Below, piece after piece: positions 28,201-36,049 of a DNA stretch of 64,000 nucleotides (its first letter is position 1; each line of letters begins with the position of its first letter). Source of the stretch: CAXBNB01 sp049115735 (GTDB taxonomy: Bacteria > Bacteroidota > Bacteroidia > Cytophagales > Cyclobacteriaceae). The stretch covers positions 62,001-126,000 of the forward strand of contig JAGDZP010000003.1 of the NCBI GenBank assembly GCA_049115735.1, read 5' to 3'. The translations under genes and the position numbers were made by a program. The notes under the pieces were generated by a model. The model saw only the letters and a list, made by a program, of their open reading frames with translations. It searched no databases and was not told the origin of the DNA.

Positions 28201-28738
28201 CGGTTCGGCTCTGCCCACAAGCTGGGGAGGAATTACGAATTCCTTGTCTTATAAGGGTGTTAATTTCAGTTTCCTGATCGATTGGACTGCAGGTAATAAA
28301 GTAATATCAGGAACTCATGTAAACGCCTATCGTCACGGTTTGGACAAAGCTTCATTGTTGGGTAGAGAAGACGGATTTGTTATTGGTGATGGTGTAACTG
28401 AAGATGGAAGTGTAAATACTGTTCAGGTTCCGGTACAGTCGTATCATGAGTCAATGAGAGGTGCAAGATTAGCAGAGCTTTCAGTATTCGATGGTGGTTC
28501 TTGGCAGCTTCGCCAAATTACGGTGAGCTATGATTTGATGAAAGTCATTCCTGAGAATAAGTATATCAATGGTGCTGTTCTCAGCCTTGTGGCCAATAAT
28601 GTTGCTGTATTGTCTCAGGACATTCCACACGTTCACCCTGATCAGAATGGTATTATTTCTGACAGAGAGCAAGGACTTGAAGCAACTGGTGTTCCGGTAA
28701 CAAGGGACATTGGTTTCAACCTGAGCATTAAGTTCTAA
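25280..28738 (+). CDS. SusC/RagA family TonB-linked outer-membrane transporter
   Basis: This 1152-residue protein has a signal region (about 1-38), an STN domain (about 48-120; IDIEDLNMAGALERIEEVSD and LADLLRDIGSNNGLQFKRI), a CarboxypepD_reg-like domain (about 137-215; VTGTITDENNQGLPGVTIRV) and a SusC-type plug (about 220-365), with LQEVVVTALGIEKDKKTLGY, SLQGKVAGVKITQLGSGPQG and ESMSILKGGPAAALYGYRAK. The barrel closes with FNLSIKF. It pairs with the SusD gene 36 bp downstream to import oligosaccharides in a TonB-dependent way. The STN domain fits the sigma/FecR pair directly upstream, so it is probably also the signal receptor. Substrate not inferable from sequence. Confidence 0.96.
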   Translation: MKSKVLKKVLIMSKYALFGMFLQCLCYTLVFSNEGEAQRKSIEEIYVSIDIEDLNMAGALERIEEVSDFSFAYKKSILDKKRKLNLKKSNVSLADLLRDIGSNNGLQFKRINDKIYVSKGKVTQKKIAEIEEDTQADITVTGTITDENNQGLPGVTIRVLESNVGTTTDITGKYTLTVADDAVLVISYVGYRKEEVSVGGRTVIDMQLALGVESLQEVVVTALGIEKDKKTLGYATSNVASEELTTNRQSQFMNSLQGKVAGVKITQLGSGPQGSTKIRIRGVSSFGGNNQPLIVVNGVPIDNQNFGVSNGDNRYEGNVADSNTADTGDGLSSINPDDIESMSILKGGPAAALYGYRAKDGVIMITTKNRSEGSGIQVRYNLNVTTGSLIDLRDYQFEYGMGEQGVRPTTPYPTSGQWSFGEPMGGTFTIFDDTNVPYQPQRNQLKDFYNNSSNVTNTLSVSTGGENGGMNFSVSNQKSKGIHPGNKFNKKTINLGFTQKISKLTVSGNVNYSNEEIINPPGIGQQQFSAVVMYNLGNTIPMDVLRDNAFSDEGYENPWSRFSLRTNPYFSLKRINNTERDRVFGNVTARYDLTDWLYVQGRFGQDFWYRDQEINIPHGVQFKSPAPAGFENGEYVRDLRKFREINTDFLIGVNKEFGDFGVVANFGGNHMYQKRDINTERGTNFYQSGLYTIGNSIQVEPAYTLRERIVNSIYGSLELSYKGYLYLNYTARNDWFSTLSEDQRSIMYPSLTGSWVFSQTFASLPDWFSFGKIRAGYSEVGSDSDVAPYSDQLFYNVNPLTLNGSPIGSVSGGTIPNPNLKPMRVIEKEFGIEAMLFDNLELEFSGYVKTSKDQILNRQVSSASGYDNQNINVGESENKGVEIAASYSPIRNDDLEWRISANASFNKSKVISLGDNVDGTSIRVGGSFFHGELRQVVGQPMAQLYGYEWLRDAQGRIIHGSNGKPQRNPDQVSFGSALPTSWGGITNSLSYKGVNFSFLIDWTAGNKVISGTHVNAYRHGLDKASLLGREDGFVIGDGVTEDGSVNTVQVPVQSYHESMRGARLAELSVFDGGSWQLRQITVSYDLMKVIPENKYINGAVLSLVANNVAVLSQDIPHVHPDQNGIISDREQGLEATGVPVTRDIGFNLSIKF

Positions 28739-28774
28739 TCCGAAAGAAAATTGTACACATTAAGAAAAAGAACA

Positions 28775-30310
28775 ATGAAAAATATACAGAAAAAAATTAT
28801 TGTGCTGTTGATCCTGGTGGTTCCATTCGCCTCTTGCAATGATAACTATGACGAGATCAATACAGATGCTTCGCGACCTGGTTCAGTTAATCCGTTATTC
28901 CAACTAAACCAGGCACTTGTAAGTGTCTCTCCTAATAGAGAAAATGTTGATTATGAATATGGTATTGTTAGGCAAATTGTGACTCCATTCAGAGGAGTAT
29001 TGGAAGGAGCCAATACAAATTCCAGAAACCCTGGATCTAATGGTAGAAATTGGGGGACGTTTTACCCTAACGTAATCAAGAACCTAGTAGATGGCATAAG
29101 CGCTCTGGAAGGAACATCAGACAGGCCCAATACACTCAGTGCATTGAGGATATTCAAAGCCTATTCGTTTATGGTAATTACCGACACCTATGGTGATGTA
29201 CCTTATTCTCAAGCCGGACAAGGTTTTACAGCTCAAGTAGAGTTTCCGTCTTACGACAGTCAGGAAGATATCTATGATGACATTATTTCCGAGCTTCAAA
29301 GTGCATCAGCGGCGCTAACAGCATCAGGTGATGACATTAGTCCAGAAGGTCTTTTCAATGGTGATATCACCAAATGGAAAAGGTTTGGAAATTCGTTGTT
29401 GTTGAGGGCAGCAATGAGGTTGTCTAAGGTTGACGCAGCTACTGCACAATCTGTGGTTTCAGGTATTAGTCAGGCTGATTTGATGCAATCCAATGATGAT
29501 AATGCATTTGTGCCCCACACAGCCGCATATGCTAATGGTTTGGGAGAAACCTTCAATAGTTTGGAAAAATCAAACTATTACTTAGATAAGTATTTTGTCG
29601 ATCATTTGCAGGCAGAAAACGATCCCAGGTTAGAAAAGATCGCTGTGCGCTACGTTGGAGCGGCAACTGGTGCTGACCAGACTTTGGATATTGCTGACTC
29701 AGATCCATCTATTCAGTACGGATTGGAAGTTGGTTTCGACCAAGGTGGTGCTGCAACTTATATAGCCGATAATACACTTCCACTAGCAAGTCTTTATGAT
29801 TTTTCTCAAGTAAATAGATCTACGGTAGGTAGTCAGACAGCACCCGGATACATTGTGACCTATGCACAGACCATGCTTTTACTTGCAGAGGCCAGGGAAA
29901 GAGGGTGGGCAACAGGTGATCCGGCTGAAGCGTATGAAGCTGGAATTAGAGCTCACATGGAACAATTCTCACAATACCCAGGAGGATCGGCTGTAACCAG
30001 TGGTGATATAGATGCCTATATCACTGCTCATACATATGCTGGCAGTACAGCTGGGATCGAACAGATCAATGCAGAATATTGGGTGGCTTCTTTCTTAGTA
30101 GGATACGAAGCATGGGCCAATTTCAGAAGGTCTGACTTTCCGAATATTACACCAAACCCATTGAATGGTGAGCTTAATGGTCAGGAAGACTTTATTCGCA
30201 GAATGGTCTACCCTGATGGTGAAAGAACTGTAAATCTCGATAATCTCAATGCGGCCATCACTGCACAAGGTGCCGATGAGCTTTACACCCGCGTTTGGTG
30301 GGATAATTAA
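28775..30310 (+). CDS. SusD/RagB family (SusD-like_2 type) surface glycan-binding lipoprotein
   Basis: ATG 28775 gives a lipoprotein signal (MKNIQKKIIVLLILVVPFASC); the earlier in-frame TTG would not. The 511-residue sequence has the TPR-rich SusD fold: KAYSFMVITDTYGDVPYSQA (about 127-146), WKRFGNSLLLRAAMRLSKVD (about 200-219), the helix YAQTMLLLAEARERGW (about 365-380) and the C-terminal block NAEYWVASFLVGYEAWANFR (about 432-451), typical of the SusD-like_2 subgroup. It forms the lid over the SusC barrel and captures glycan at the surface. A strong hairpin follows the gene at 30385-30436. Confidence 0.94.
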   Translation: MKNIQKKIIVLLILVVPFASCNDNYDEINTDASRPGSVNPLFQLNQALVSVSPNRENVDYEYGIVRQIVTPFRGVLEGANTNSRNPGSNGRNWGTFYPNVIKNLVDGISALEGTSDRPNTLSALRIFKAYSFMVITDTYGDVPYSQAGQGFTAQVEFPSYDSQEDIYDDIISELQSASAALTASGDDISPEGLFNGDITKWKRFGNSLLLRAAMRLSKVDAATAQSVVSGISQADLMQSNDDNAFVPHTAAYANGLGETFNSLEKSNYYLDKYFVDHLQAENDPRLEKIAVRYVGAATGADQTLDIADSDPSIQYGLEVGFDQGGAATYIADNTLPLASLYDFSQVNRSTVGSQTAPGYIVTYAQTMLLLAEARERGWATGDPAEAYEAGIRAHMEQFSQYPGGSAVTSGDIDAYITAHTYAGSTAGIEQINAEYWVASFLVGYEAWANFRRSDFPNITPNPLNGELNGQEDFIRRMVYPDGERTVNLDNLNAAITAQGADELYTRVWWDN

Positions 30311-30384
30311 TAAATATTTCGTCATGTTTCATAGCGCGATGTGATTGTGAAATAAGTGATGACTGACACTTAGAGTGTCTGACA

Positions 30385-30436
30385 GAAACCGATTCTTTCC
30401 TGCTCTTTCACGATTGACTAGGAAAGAATTGGTTTC
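30385..30436 (+). terminator. Strong hairpin between susD and the enolase-superfamily gene
   Basis: Arms GAAACCGATTCTTTCCT (30385-30401) and AGGAAAGAATTGGTTTC (30420-30436) pair over 17 positions with a single G-U. The loop is about 18 nt, and a short ATTTTG follows. The T tract is weak, so it may be a partial terminator or an mRNA-stabilising element that sets the SusCD level apart from the downstream enzyme. Confidence 0.6.
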
Positions 30437-30511
30437 ATTTTGTTCAAAACTGCCAATTAATACTCAATTGAACATACTAAATGTCATTTTCAACTATAAC
30501 TATTTTATAAT

Positions 30512-31960
30512 ATGGAATACAAAAACAAAAAATTGCAACAAATTATTGGCAGTACACTAAAAGAGGAAAAAGAGCAACAAGAAAACACTCGTAGGTCTTT
30601 TTTAGGGAAAATCGGGCTGGGAGGTCTGAGCCTTGCCGGACTATCATTGACTTCTACGAGCGATGTACTTGCCTATGCTACACAAAAGGTAAACAGGAAT
30701 TCTAGTCCATCAGAGCTTAAGATTACAGACTTACGAATTGCGGAGATCGGCGGAGATGTTGTTTTTCGTACACCTATCGTGAGAATTTATACCAATCAGG
30801 GTATCATCGGTCATGGAGATGTACGTGACGGTGCGGCAAAGGAGTATGCCCTCTTTTTGAAGAGTAGGCTGCTAGGCGAAAACCCTTGTAATGTGGAGCG
30901 CCTGTTTGGTTTGATCAAACAATTTGGTCATCATGGTCGACAAGGAGGAGGAGTCTCTGGGGTAGAAATGGCCCTTTGGGATATTGTTGGCAAAGCTTAC
31001 AACGTACCGGTTTATCAATTGTTGGGTGGTAAATATCGGGACAAAGTTCGTATTTATTGTGATACTGATGTTTCCAAGGATCCGCATGAATATGCCAACA
31101 GGATGCAGGCTAGGGTAGATGCAGGTTATACTGCCTTGAAAATGGATATCGGAATCAACCTGATCAGGGATGTCCCCGGTGCACTGATCAATTCTCCAAC
31201 AGCCAGCTACAATCCTTATAAACACACATTGAATCCTTATCGATCCATTAAGCATCCGTTTACACGTACCCAGATTACCGACAAGGGGATTGACTTGTTG
31301 ATGGAATATCTCGATGTTATGCGTTCCAAAATTGGATATGACATACCTATGGGTACAGATCATTGGGGGCATGTAGGTATCAATGAAGCCGTCAAAATTG
31401 CTAGGGCTGCAGAAAAATATAACCTGGCGTATATAGAAGATATCATTCCATGGCAGATGACAGACCAGTTGAGGGAGTTGACCCTTTCTACTACTACACC
31501 AATTCAGACAGGTGAAGATATATTTTGTCTCGAAGGAGGGTTCGAAGAATTGATCACCACTAGGTCGGTGGATATAGTTCACCCTGACCCAAACACGGCT
31601 GGAGGTATTCTTGAAACCAAAAGAATAGGCGATTTTGCTTCTCGGCATGGCATTGGGTTTATGCATCATCATGCAGCTGGTCCAGTGTCATTCCTAGGAA
31701 GTGTGCACAGTGCCGCCGCTACTGAGAATTTCATGTGGCTTGAACATCATGCAGTGGACAAGAAAGACTGGGAAAACCTTGTAACCGGATTTGATGGGCC
31801 TATTGTAAAAGATGGTTATGTGACCGTTCCCGAAAAACCTGGGATTGGCGTGGAATTGAACGAGGATATGGTGAAAAAATATTTGATCAAAGGCGAGAAG
31901 TTTTTTGCGCCAACACCCGAATGGAATAAAATACGATCGAATGATCGTCTCTGGAGTTGA
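30512..31960 (+). CDS. Enolase-superfamily (mandelate racemase/muconate lactonizing-like) enzyme 1, Tat-exported
   Basis: An unusually long N-terminus (about 26 residues) precedes a twin-arginine signal, TRRSFLGKIGLGGLSLAGLS. The capping domain starts near 69 (LKITDLRIAEIG), and the barrel carries ALKMDIG (about 208-214, K-x-D base motif), metal ligands Asp in GTDHWGH (about 280), Glu in YIEDI (about 308) and Glu in GEDIF (about 334), and a His-rich loop FMHHHAAGP (about 383-391), with an Asp in IVHPDPNTAGG that could form the mandelate-racemase-type His-Asp dyad. Such enzymes mostly dehydrate aldonic acids or epimerise acid sugars. Export by Tat is unusual. A paralogue is at 49321. The reaction is probably acid-sugar dehydration; substrate unknown. 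Confidence 0.88.
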   Translation: MEYKNKKLQQIIGSTLKEEKEQQENTRRSFLGKIGLGGLSLAGLSLTSTSDVLAYATQKVNRNSSPSELKITDLRIAEIGGDVVFRTPIVRIYTNQGIIGHGDVRDGAAKEYALFLKSRLLGENPCNVERLFGLIKQFGHHGRQGGGVSGVEMALWDIVGKAYNVPVYQLLGGKYRDKVRIYCDTDVSKDPHEYANRMQARVDAGYTALKMDIGINLIRDVPGALINSPTASYNPYKHTLNPYRSIKHPFTRTQITDKGIDLLMEYLDVMRSKIGYDIPMGTDHWGHVGINEAVKIARAAEKYNLAYIEDIIPWQMTDQLRELTLSTTTPIQTGEDIFCLEGGFEELITTRSVDIVHPDPNTAGGILETKRIGDFASRHGIGFMHHHAAGPVSFLGSVHSAAATENFMWLEHHAVDKKDWENLVTGFDGPIVKDGYVTVPEKPGIGVELNEDMVKKYLIKGEKFFAPTPEWNKIRSNDRLWS

Positions 31961-31965
31961 GTTTT

Positions 31966-31995
31966 AGTTAGTTACAGTTAGTTATAGTTAGTTAC
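31966..31995 (+). repeat. Three tandem copies of AGTTAGTTAY
   Basis: Ten-base units AGTTAGTTAC, AGTTAGTTAT and AGTTAGTTAC follow the enolase-superfamily stop by 5 bp. It is a short microsatellite-like repeat without spacers, just before a terminator. The rest of the 302-bp gap 31961-32262 shows nothing further that I can support. Confidence 0.8.
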
Positions 31996-32013
31996 CAATA
32001 GTTTATTGGAACC

Positions 32014-32045
32014 AGGGAGATGCTGCAAGAGTGTCTCCCTTTTTA
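32014..32045 (+). terminator. Rho-independent terminator after enolase-superfamily gene 1
   Basis: Perfect 7-bp stem AGGGAGA (32014-32020) / TCTCCCT (32034-32040) with a 13-nt loop, followed by TTTTTATTT. It closes the sigma-SusCD-enolase unit before the convergent DUF5916 gene. Confidence 0.85.
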
Positions 32046-32262
32046 TTTCAAGAAGGATTTTTCATTTCCGTTTCGGTTTTTACAAACCATTGAAAGTTTA
32101 AAGGACTCCCCTTAATTTTTTCATGATGAAGGCTCTTGTTGTGACTCGTTTAGGCATCAGTCCTCAGAACCACACAGGACTCTGAAAAATTAGCTGGTAA
32201 CGATAGTCCCCTTGAGGTAAGATGAAAACCTGGTCTGATATAAATTTCAGATGGTATTTTGG

Positions 32263-34422
32263 TTAGAATCGAATATTATACTTGAACTTAATTCTCGAGG
32301 AGTTCTCACTCATGGATAATCGTTCTCCAACTTTGGAGTAGCCGGAATTCCAAACGAATAAGATCTCATTACCTGGTTTAAGAATCCATCTGAACCTAGT
32401 TTGCAGACCGGCGGTATTTGATTGACTATCAAATTGAAACAAATTATAAAGCGTAATGTTTGGGCTGAAAAGGATGTTGGCATTGAATTGATAGATGTCG
32501 GCCCTGAAGCTGCCTTCAGGTAGCGTGACACTGTCAAAGTTTAATTCAGTGCCAATGAAAATGGGTATGGCGATTTTCCATCGAATGGATAGGTTTGTGG
32601 ATTTTTTGTTACCAGTAAAAAAGTTTCCGATTGTGTAACTCAATTCACCAAAAATGTCTCGTGCCCCTGAAGTTTCCAACTCAAATTTACTTTCCCACCA
32701 TTCATAATCTCCCGTTGGAATGATCAAGTCTGAGTATATATTGAAATCCTCGATCAGGTTTTCTGACCTGGACGAGATAGTGTACTCGAAACTATCTCCC
32801 GAATTGAACCTGATCTCTATTGGTTCAATTGCAAACGCCTTGGATTGCAAATGACCTTGAAAGTTGGTTACATAGTCGAAGCGTCCGCCAGTACTAATTT
32901 GACGTATGCCCAACTTATTTATCCTCGGGCCAATGGCAAGGTTTCCCCAATATTCTTTGATACCAGTTCTCGGGACAAAGCCTAAGCCTGCCTCGAAATT
33001 TTCACCAATTTGCTGGTGTCCCAATCTGAAGTCCAGAAAATCATTCGGGTATGTGATTAGCGCTCCCCATGCGGTGTTTTTTCCTTCTAGATCCGGAGTA
33101 CTCGATTTAATTCCATATAGCATCAATGAGGCTCTTTTGTTTTCCCTGAAATTAGAAGTGACAAGGTTCAAGTCAACTCCTGTGACTAAATTTTCACTTT
33201 TAGCTTTGGCATTCCCGTAAGTGGTGATCATCCCGATTGAAGACAGCTGACCGAGGTTGTAGGAAATGCGTGCGATGGAAGAATTGCTATTACCAGACTC
33301 TCTTCGTTCGTTCACATGCAACACTCCGATGTTCCAGTTGTCTACACGGCCTGATATTTTGGTAGCAAAATTAATTGGGATAGCGACTCCTTGTTCGTCT
33401 AGCCCTAAGATCCGGGAAAAAAAAGGTGTTAGTTTTCCAGATGGAGGCTCTGTACGCCGGCCTTCCAGTCCAAAACTGAACATGTCCGCTCCGTCTAGAA
33501 AGAAGTTCCGTTTTTCCGGCAGCCTAATACTGAAACGTGATAGGTTTATCTGTCTGGAATCAGCCTCAATTTCAGCAAAATCAGTGTTGAAAGATATGGA
33601 AGATTTCAGGCGCGGGGTAAGGCGGTAATAAATATCAAGACCACCATTGTATTGGTAATCGGTTCCTACCCCTTTGGCATCATCTAGTCCGGTAATCGCA
33701 AAGGGTGCCACATCCAGGCCAATGCCTTGAGTAATGCCTTTCAGGCCGGTAATCACCCCTGCATCCGAAACAGCCATTTCGGGCATGTTGATATTAGCAA
33801 CAGGCCATGAACCCCATTCCTGTTTCGTTTCGAGCATCCTATTCATAAATAACCCCCAACTTTCAGTTTCCGGATTGAAGCTGAGTGTCTTGAAGGGAAT
33901 AGCCAGTTCAGCCGACCATCCAAAGTCAGTGAGTGCTGATTTACCAATGAAGAGGCCCTCCCAACTGGTATTTACTTTCCTGCCATTCTCACTTACGAGT
34001 GCATCGCCAACCGAACCCAGTGGATTCACTTCAAAGAAAAAAGCATTGCGCCCATCCATGTATGTGTCCAAAACAATATGCATTCTGTCATCGAAAGGAA
34101 GTCGTGCACCTCTAAGCATTTCTTTAGCAGCGATTGTTTCAGGTTCCTGATAACATCTGATCCCAAAGAAGATGTTGTCAGAATCATATAAAATAAATAC
34201 TTCCGTTTTCTCTGTGAGTGGAGCGCCTTGACTTGGTTCCCGTTGAAAAAAATCGTCTATTAATGCAGCTGTATTCCAAATGGGATCATCTACTCTTCCG
34301 TCGATTGTAGGTGGTGTTGCTGTCCTCGGTACGGTGACCTGTGAATACGCCGCATTCATTGCGGGAAATATCAAAATAATCAATAAATAAAGTCTGATTA
34401 AGCTATTCCTTAATGAGTTCAT
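32263..34422 (-). CDS. DUF5916 protein with N-terminal CBM9-like domain, outer-membrane type
   Basis: ATG 34422 gives a signal peptide (LYLLIILIFPAMNAAYSQ); the frame is open to 34485, but that start would hide it. A CBM9-like domain follows (about 30-225): PPTIDGRVDDPIWNTAALID is its signature start, with VFILYDSDNIFFGIRCYQEP and FGWSAELAIPFKTLSFN further on. The remainder (about 240-719) consists of amphipathic beta strands and fits DUF5916, ending IKFKYNIRF with an aromatic C-terminus as in outer-membrane barrels. DUF5916 proteins are common in marine and soil Bacteroidota with no known activity; a role in glycan binding or passage at the outer membrane is inferred. Its upstream DNA holds the best palindrome of the window (34707-34723). 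Confidence 0.88.
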   Translation of the reverse strand: MNSLRNSLIRLYLLIILIFPAMNAAYSQVTVPRTATPPTIDGRVDDPIWNTAALIDDFFQREPSQGAPLTEKTEVFILYDSDNIFFGIRCYQEPETIAAKEMLRGARLPFDDRMHIVLDTYMDGRNAFFFEVNPLGSVGDALVSENGRKVNTSWEGLFIGKSALTDFGWSAELAIPFKTLSFNPETESWGLFMNRMLETKQEWGSWPVANINMPEMAVSDAGVITGLKGITQGIGLDVAPFAITGLDDAKGVGTDYQYNGGLDIYYRLTPRLKSSISFNTDFAEIEADSRQINLSRFSIRLPEKRNFFLDGADMFSFGLEGRRTEPPSGKLTPFFSRILGLDEQGVAIPINFATKISGRVDNWNIGVLHVNERRESGNSNSSIARISYNLGQLSSIGMITTYGNAKAKSENLVTGVDLNLVTSNFRENKRASLMLYGIKSSTPDLEGKNTAWGALITYPNDFLDFRLGHQQIGENFEAGLGFVPRTGIKEYWGNLAIGPRINKLGIRQISTGGRFDYVTNFQGHLQSKAFAIEPIEIRFNSGDSFEYTISSRSENLIEDFNIYSDLIIPTGDYEWWESKFELETSGARDIFGELSYTIGNFFTGNKKSTNLSIRWKIAIPIFIGTELNFDSVTLPEGSFRADIYQFNANILFSPNITLYNLFQFDSQSNTAGLQTRFRWILKPGNEILFVWNSGYSKVGERLSMSENSSRIKFKYNIRF

Positions 34423-34558
34423 TTTACTACATAAGTTTACTGTCGCCCTGTTCAAACCTCCAGGTGGAATCAAGGCAGAGTGCAAAAAAGATTTATTGGG
34501 TAATCGGTAGGGTTGTATGAGATAATCAACATCTCATTAAATATTCTAAGTCTAAGAA

Positions 34559-34654
34559 TTATGATTTTGCACAGGCCGGATTTCGTTCCTTTCTCATAGC
34601 CGACGCTGTAGCAAAGAATAAGCAACAGAACACTTTTGTATATTTCTTGGACAT
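34559..34654 (-). CDS. Possible 31-residue peptide in the DUF5916 leader
   Basis: ATG 34654 opens a 31-codon frame (MSKKYTKVFCCLFFATASAM..., ending TAA at 34559-34561). It lies directly downstream of the predicted -7 element at 34688-34695 and upstream of DUF5916. It has a hydrophobic stretch after Lys residues, like a small signal or leader peptide, then a polar tail. It may be chance coding. Seven-base repeats (TTTTCAG) occur just before it at about 34671-34690. The rest of the 682-bp gap 34423-35104 is AT-rich, with the two promoters listed here. Confidence 0.25.
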   Translation of the reverse strand: MSKKYTKVFCCLFFATASAMRKERNPACAKS

Positions 34655-34687
34655 GGTCTTTTGTTTTCAGTTTTCAGTTTTCATGAT

Positions 34688-34723
34688 TAAAATTAACTTA
34701 TAAAAAATACTTTTCAAAAGTAT
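34688..34723 (-). promoter_or_regulatory. Promoter with perfect palindromic operator D upstream of DUF5916
   Basis: ATACTTTTCAAAAGTAT (34707-34723) is a perfect 17-bp palindrome, the best copy in the window. On the minus strand, TAATTTTA (34688-34695, TAnnTTTA) follows 12 bp downstream, so the palindrome covers the -33 position. Transcription would run leftward to DUF5916 with a leader of about 255 nt. Confidence 0.65.
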
Positions 34724-35033
34724 ATTTAATAGAATGTATTGTAGATAAAAAGATATCTGGAAACTATGAAAATGAAGCTTGTCGTAGGAAGGGTTAGGGT
34801 GAGCTCGGGTCTGACATTTGTTTGGGTATAATCTTTGGTAAAGCTAGGTTTGGGAGGGGTTAAAATTGTTTGATTATGTACTAAAATATGCTTTAATTAT
34901 CTTAAATAGACTTTTATAGGCAGAATGGATCAATTCAATATAGCTTCTTATTTTTTGTTCTTTAGTGGTTTTTAATAATTTTTTTTAGGTTTTAGAGGGT
35001 TGGTTGTGTTGTCTGTTTTAAAATAATACAATA

Positions 35034-35067
35034 TAGTTTGCAAAAGATATGAAATAAACTATATTTG
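35034..35067 (+). promoter_or_regulatory. Textbook Bacteroidota promoter with degenerate operator F
   Basis: TTTG (35037-35040), 19 bp, then TATATTTG (35060-35067) match the -33/-7 consensus exactly. The start of transcription would be near 35074 and the isomerase ATG is at 35105. TAGTTTGCAAAAGAT (35034-35048) is an 11/15 match to the recurrent palindrome, again 11 bp from the -7 element. The promoter is also framed by a perfect 10-bp inverted repeat, AATATAGTTT (35030-35039) / AAACTATATT (35056-35065). Confidence 0.7.
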
Positions 35068-35104
35068 CTAGAAATTATTATACAATTAAAAAAGAAATTG
35101 AAAC

Positions 35105-35905
35105 ATGTTTAAGATTAGTGTATTATTTGCTGACTCTCCCATAATGGATCCGTTGAAGATTGCTCCTGGATTCGAAGCATCTGAAATTCCATTGGGTAAA
35201 GTGATCGACCTTTTGCAGCCTGATGCAGAATGGCCTGAAAGAAAAAGAGAAATTTTGAGCTGGGGAATGCCGCATATGAAGGTTTCGAGCCACTGGCTAA
35301 ATGCTCCGGGAAATACACCGGATGCAGATTGGGAACTCCTTGAGTATTTCACAAAGAGATCGATGAAGAGATTAGGTGATCTGGGTGTGAAAACAGCTGG
35401 TATCTATGGCAAATTCTTCAGGAAAGCAGAAACCACCAAAATGATGGATGATGCCTTGAAATATGCCAATATGATCGGGGATGAGGCTGTGAAAAACAAT
35501 ATGAATGTTGTACTTGAACCTATGGCAGATCCAGACTCGTTGTTCCCGACATATGCGGAAGGGTTAAAATTTGTAAAGGAGTTGGGACATGCGGACGTCA
35601 AGCTAATGGCAGACCTCAACTATTTCCTCAGGAATGGTGAATCTTTTAATGTGCTTAGGCCAGAGCCGGAATGGAACCTTCATTGCCATATTGCCGGTAA
35701 AGGAGGAGGTCAACCAAACGTGGGTGGAATCAGAGATATTCATAAAGACTTTTTCAGGGTACTGCGTGATACCAACTATGAAGGTGCCGTGTCTTGTGCG
35801 TGTCCATGGGTTAATACCGGAGATGGAGAGTTTGATTTAACCAAGGAAACAGCTATTACTATCAAGTATCTACAGGACTTGAGAGAGGAAGTTTATTCTG
35901 AATAA
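35105..35905 (+). CDS. TIM-barrel sugar isomerase/epimerase family protein 1
   Basis: This 266-residue protein has no signal and is probably cytoplasmic. It fits the AP-endonuclease-2/xylose-isomerase-like TIM barrel: MKVSSHWLNAPGN (about 59-71), GVKTAGIYGKFFRKAE (about 98-113), VVLEPMADPDSLFPTY (about 136-151, Glu metal ligand), VKLMADLNYFLRNGE (about 165-179, Asp ligand) and LHCHIAGKGGGQPN (about 191-204, His ligand). The usual fourth ligand, a Glu after a V-S pair, is not evident: the sequence is AVSCACPW. These enzymes isomerise or epimerise sugars and keto-sugars. A diverged tandem copy follows at 36050. It is the first gene after the strong promoter at 35034-35067. Confidence 0.82.
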   Translation: MFKISVLFADSPIMDPLKIAPGFEASEIPLGKVIDLLQPDAEWPERKREILSWGMPHMKVSSHWLNAPGNTPDADWELLEYFTKRSMKRLGDLGVKTAGIYGKFFRKAETTKMMDDALKYANMIGDEAVKNNMNVVLEPMADPDSLFPTYAEGLKFVKELGHADVKLMADLNYFLRNGESFNVLRPEPEWNLHCHIAGKGGGQPNVGGIRDIHKDFFRVLRDTNYEGAVSCACPWVNTGDGEFDLTKETAITIKYLQDLREEVYSE

Positions 35906-35957
35906 TTCGAATGACTTTCTGGAATTAACTGTAAACAAACCAACCTAGTGAATGCTT

Positions 35958-35989
35958 AACATGCCTGAAAAAAATCAGGCATGTTTTGA
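35958..35989 (+). terminator. Hairpin between the two isomerase genes
   Basis: A perfect 11-bp stem AACATGCCTGA (35958-35968) / TCAGGCATGTT (35975-35985) with an A6 loop, followed by TTG. It has the shape of a rho-independent terminator with a short T tract. The second isomerase and the ABC genes may therefore need read-through or their own promoter. Confidence 0.7.
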
Positions 35990-36049
35990 TCACTTTTAAC
36001 ATTGTAATGAGCTTTCAAATGGCTTATTAATCATTACTATTCATCGACT

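Noticed and set aside
30872..31672. Long open frame (266 codons) on the minus strand opposite enolase-superfamily gene 1
   Set aside because: It lies wholly within a well-recognised gene on the other strand, and its translation is Cys/His/Ile-rich without any family pattern; it is an antisense shadow.
31966..31995. Tandem AGTTAGTTAY repeat considered as a CRISPR or regulatory array
   Set aside because: Only three 10-bp units with no spacers; no cas genes anywhere in the window. Kept only as a short repeat.
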